64,000 nt of DNA, taken from assembly GCA_013180625.2 (NCBI GenBank), contig SNVD02013915.1:186001-250000 (forward strand), written 5' to 3'. Positions 60,850-64,000 of the stretch are shown here, one piece after another. Source of the stretch: Boswellia sacra. Taxonomy: Eukaryota; Streptophyta; Magnoliopsida; Sapindales; Burseraceae. A model generated the notes under the pieces. That model did no database searches. It was given only the letters and a program-made list of their open reading frames with translations, and was not told the origin of the DNA. Every line of letters starts with the position of its first letter. Position 1 is the stretch's first letter. A program made the translations under genes and the position numbers.

Positions 60850-61280
60850 CAATTTCTCAAATATTAATGTCGGCAATGTTTTAGTGAAATGTGCATGGTT
60901 CTGTCTCTTCCTTTCAATTGAGTTATATATGTTCCTTTATCTTCAAACATTATTACTGGAAGATCTATGATAGGAGATTGCTTGCACGAATTTTGTAGAA
61001 TAACAAATTGCAACCATACTCATTCTCAGTTGGTTTTGCATACTACAATATCAAAGTGATTAGTAAAAGTAGCAACCAAAGTATGTTTGGTGAATAGCCA
61101 TGACATTGTGGTCCTATCACAAACAATTGAGACCAAGCTTAATCAGCATTAGCATCTTCATATAAACCAGGATTTTCAGAAGGCTTATATGAAAAGAATA
61201 AACTTAGATCAATAGTTCCTCGGAGTTAAAGAAAAATATGTTTGATCCCATTCCAATGTTGTCTAATAGGTGCAAAAATG
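60850..61280 (-). pseudogene. Copia RNase H fragment (degenerate)
   Basis: The minus strand reads QHWNGIKHIFL, a stop, then LRGTIDLSLFFSY and NPGLYEDANAD, the copia 'LRGT-DLGLFY ... YADA' block. Further down are DLPVIMFEDKGTYITQLKG and RTMHISLK, matching the EDN-ACI-Q and TKHI-PK blocks of RNase H. Stops and frameshifts are common. It abuts the CACTA end at 61308. It belongs to a different copia lineage from the three larger copies. Confidence 0.72.
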
Positions 61281-61564
61281 CACCTATAATATTTAGATAC
61301 AGTACTTCACAATACAAGAAAAATAGTTTTTTGTGACGAAATCAAATTCGTCGCAAAAAGTGGCATTTTGTGACAAAATTATTATTTCCTCGCAAAAGCT
61401 AGCATTTGAAAAAAATGATATTTTGCGAGGAATTTTTCGTCCCAAAATAAAACCTTTAGCGATGAATATTTATTTTTTCGCTAAAAAATCGAGTGACTAA
61501 TTAGAGAAGAATTTTTTGTGACGAGATAAAACCTATTGCGACAAAATTTTCGTTGCAAAACTTA

Positions 61565-62290
61565 TTACACAAAGATGGGATTTCGTGACAAAAATTTTGT
61601 AGCAACATGAACATTTTTTGTGACAAAATTACATTTATCGAGAAAAAAGGCCTTTTGCGAGAAAAAATTTCTCGCGAAAAGCCCAACTAATTTATTACAC
61701 AAACGTGGCAATACTTGAAATTTTGTGATAAAATCAAGATTCCTCACAAACTATGACATTTTGCGAGAAAGAATTTCTCGCAAAAAATTGACCCTTTGCG
61801 AGAAAAAATTTCTCGCGAAAAGCCATTCTAATTTGTAATACGTACGTGGCAATACTGGACATTTTATGATGAAAATATGATTCCTCGCAAAATGTAACCT
61901 TTTGCGATGAAATATATTTTCGCAAAAAAGTGACTTTTTGTGAGAAAAAATTCATCACAAAAAGTCTTTCTAACTTATTATGTACAAGTGGCAATACTGG
62001 ATATTTTGTAACGAAAATATGATTCTTCGCAAAGTAAGACCTTTTGCGAGAAAAAATGTCTCGCAAAAAATTGACATTTTGTGAAAAAAAATTTCTCGCG
62101 AAAAGCCCTTCTAACTTATTATGCACACGTGGCAATACTGGACATTTTGCGATGAAAATATGATTCCTCGCAAAATGCAACCTTTTGTGGGTAAAATTTT
62201 CTCGTAAAAAAGTGACCTTTTGCGAGAAAAAATTTCTCGCGAAAAGCCCTTCTAACTTATTATGCACACGTGGCAATACTAGATGTTTTG
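61565..62290. repeat. Subterminal tandem array, about 141-bp period, five copies
   Basis: The landmark GTGGCAATACT recurs at 61705, 61846, 61988, 62129 and 62270 (spacings 141, 142, 141, 141), each preceded by CTCGCGAAAAGCCC-type sequence and followed by GATTCCTCGCAAAA. A partial copy begins near 61565. Because 141 is a multiple of three, the minus strand stays open across copies (61734-62342, 202 codons with a 47-residue repeat). I read that as a by-product. Confidence 0.9.
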
Positions 62291-62529
62291 AGACGATGAT
62301 TCCTCGTAAAATCACCACGTGAAAAATAGGTATTTGCGACAAAATTTTTTACGATGAAATGAAAGTTGTTACAAAAAGCTCCTTTCTGTGACAAAATGTA
62401 ATTTTGTCACCAAAAGCAGTAGCAAAAAGAAAAACTTAAAAAATCATATATTGCGACAAATATTTTCTCGCTAAAAACCATTTTCCTTGCAAAATGTCAA
62501 TGGTATATATAAACATGAAGCTTTTCACG

Positions 62530-63485
62530 ATGAAAGTTAGACGTTTTGCGAGGAAATTCTCCTCTCCGTAAGGAGCAACCAAATTTATTCATTTTCTTTT
62601 TTTTGCAACCACTATTTCCTCACGATATAAAACCTATTGCGACAATAGTCATTTCCTCGCAAAATGACTAGTAGAAATAAATACTTCTGCGACGAAATTA
62701 GCACAACTCACGAGAAAATTTTCCTCACCAAAAGACGTAACCAAATTTCTCCCTTTTTTTGCAAGCATTATTTCCCCCCAATACAGAATATATTGCGACA
62801 AAGCTCATTTCCTCGCAAAATGAGAAGGATGCGCAAATCTTTTTGCGGTGAAAATTATAACTTTTGCTAGGCAATTGTGTACACCAAAAGACATGACCAA
62901 ATTTCGCTCTTTATCTTTTTGCGACCATTACTTCCTCGCTGATTGACTTCTTTTGCGACAACACATTTTTCCTTGCAAAATGAGAAGAATATGTAAATCT
63001 TTTTGTGCTGAAAATTGCACCTGTTGCAAGGAAAATATCCTCGCAAAAAGATTTAACTAAATTTCTGCCATTTCTTTTTTTATGACCAATCTTTGCTTGC
63101 GATATGATGTCGTTTGCGATAAAACTTATTTCTTCAGAAAATGACTAGAGCAAATAATTTTTTTGCGACAAAAGTTACATCTTTCAGGAGGAAAATATCC
63201 TCACTGGAAGACATAATTTAATAACTCTCCTTTTTTTATGACAATTTTTTCATCGCGGTAGTGCGTCTTCTGCGACAAAAGTTGTTTCCTCAAAAAATGA
63301 GAAGCGCATATAGATCCTTTTGAGACAAAAGTTGTGCCTCTCGTGAGCAAACTGTCCTCACCAAAAGATGTAACTAAATTTCTCTCTTTTCTTTTTTGTG
63401 ACCATTATTTCCTCGCGATTAGGAAGCATTTGCGACAAAACTAATTTCCTCGCAAAATGACAAAACTAATTTCCTCGCAAAATGA
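62530..63485. repeat. Second subterminal array, about 158-bp period, six diverged copies
   Basis: The landmark CTCGCAAAATGA(C/G) recurs at about 62661, 62817, 62977, 63138, 63294 and 63454 (spacings 156-161). Each is followed by a TTTTTGCG-type block and by ACCAAAAGA-G-AAC-AAATTTCTC-CTTT. At its end a 25-bp unit (GACAAAACTAATTTCCTCGC...) is duplicated exactly at 63434 and 63459. Confidence 0.82.
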
Positions 63486-64000
63486 CAAAGCCACATAAAT
63501 CTTGCTGCATCGAATTTGGTTTCCTCACAGTATGGCAATGGTACAAAAATTTAAATGCTAAGAAAGTTAAACAATTTAAATATTAATATAAATTAACTTG
63601 TATATTAGTTTTATAAAATTAAATTAATAAATCCCTGTGGTTTTAATAATTAACCAAAATTTAAATATTAATTAAAATAAATACTTTATTCAATCAAATT
63701 AAATAATTTATGATATTTATCAAATATTCTTAATATCTATTTTTTAATAGTTTACAAAAATTTGAATATTAAGTAAGTTAAATAATTTATATTTACTAAT
63801 TGAATTTTTTAAGAAATATAAATCAACTTAATAATAAATTTTGGACAATTAATATTAGTTATGTTATTGTAAAAAATTTTATTCATTGCATTATTAAAGA
63901 AATATATTCTTATATTATATTTTTAATTTCGGATTGTGTTCAGATTTTGATATTACGTGGTATTGAAACTCGGATGAACCAATTAGTTTATTATTTTTAT

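Larger units (their letters stand above)
61308..64000. mobile_element. CACTA (En/Spm) DNA transposon, left end, incomplete in window
   Basis: The terminus at 61308 reads CACAATACAAGAAAAATAG, the CACTACAAGAAAAAT terminal repeat with two extra bases (CAC-AA-TACAAG). From there to about 63500 the DNA is a dense field of TTTTGCGA(G/C)(A/G)AAA and its complement TTTCCTCGCAAAA in both orientations, the subterminal repeat organisation where CACTA transposases bind. Two tandem arrays are listed separately. From 63550 to 64000 the sequence turns plain AT-rich. The opposite terminus (ATTTTTCTTGTAGTG) and the transposase are not in the window, so size and autonomy are unknown. Confidence 0.78.

Noticed and set aside
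61565..63485. CRISPR-like appearance of regular repeats
   Set aside because: The repeats are internally diverged, 141-158 bp long, lack short uniform spacers, lie in a plant genome and begin at a CACTA terminus.

Overview
This window is nuclear DNA of a flowering plant, most likely a eudicot. It has AT-rich intergenic DNA, GT-AG introns, and several long-terminal-repeat (LTR) retrotransposons. Only four host genes can be supported, all on the + strand: a bacterial-type phosphoenolpyruvate carboxylase (PPC4, 20 exons, 421-10650), a half-size ABC transporter closest to ABCG21/WBC21 (5 exons, 37409-41003), and two paralogous two-exon genes for tiny lysine/proline/alanine-rich basic proteins (43496-44015 and 51175-51604). 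Species cannot be fixed from the sequence alone.

Layout. 1-11131: PPC4 with its pyrimidine-rich leader and a 3' flank carrying an internal duplication. 11132-20786: a decayed Ty1/copia element on the minus strand, Sirevirus-like, with gag, protease, integrase, RT, RNase H and an extra envelope-like reading frame. 20787-27146: gene-free DNA with a perfect 125-bp tandem duplication, an AT microsatellite, a possible RT scrap and a foldback MITE-like element. 27147-32240: a decayed plus-strand copia element (Tork/TNT1-like gag-pol). 32241-37408: gene-free DNA holding a complete non-autonomous hAT-type element (34848-35455) with an exact 8-bp target duplication and G-quadruplex-type sequence. 37409-41003: ABCG21. 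43496-51604: the two small paralogous genes, separated by an internally deleted Sirevirus-like element (45016-49687). 52141-58949: a younger copia element with a perfect 5-bp target duplication and 565-bp LTRs, itself split by a 1410-bp solo LTR (56607-58016) of probable Ty3/gypsy origin. 60850-61280: a scrap of copia RNase H. 61308 to the window end: one end of a CACTA (En/Spm) DNA transposon, with a TACAAGAAAAAT terminus and two long tandem arrays of TTTTGCGA/TCGCAAAA subterminal motifs.

The host genes show no operon-like relation. PPC4 is a metabolic enzyme subunit, ABCG21 a plasma-membrane transporter, and the small proteins are unknown. The most interesting non-genic signals are the G-rich hAT element, the two CACTA subterminal arrays, the nested solo LTR, the gag-only Sirevirus derivative, and the ABCG21 first intron. 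That intron is 150 bp, stop-free in frame, and contains a 44-nt alternating purine/pyrimidine tract.
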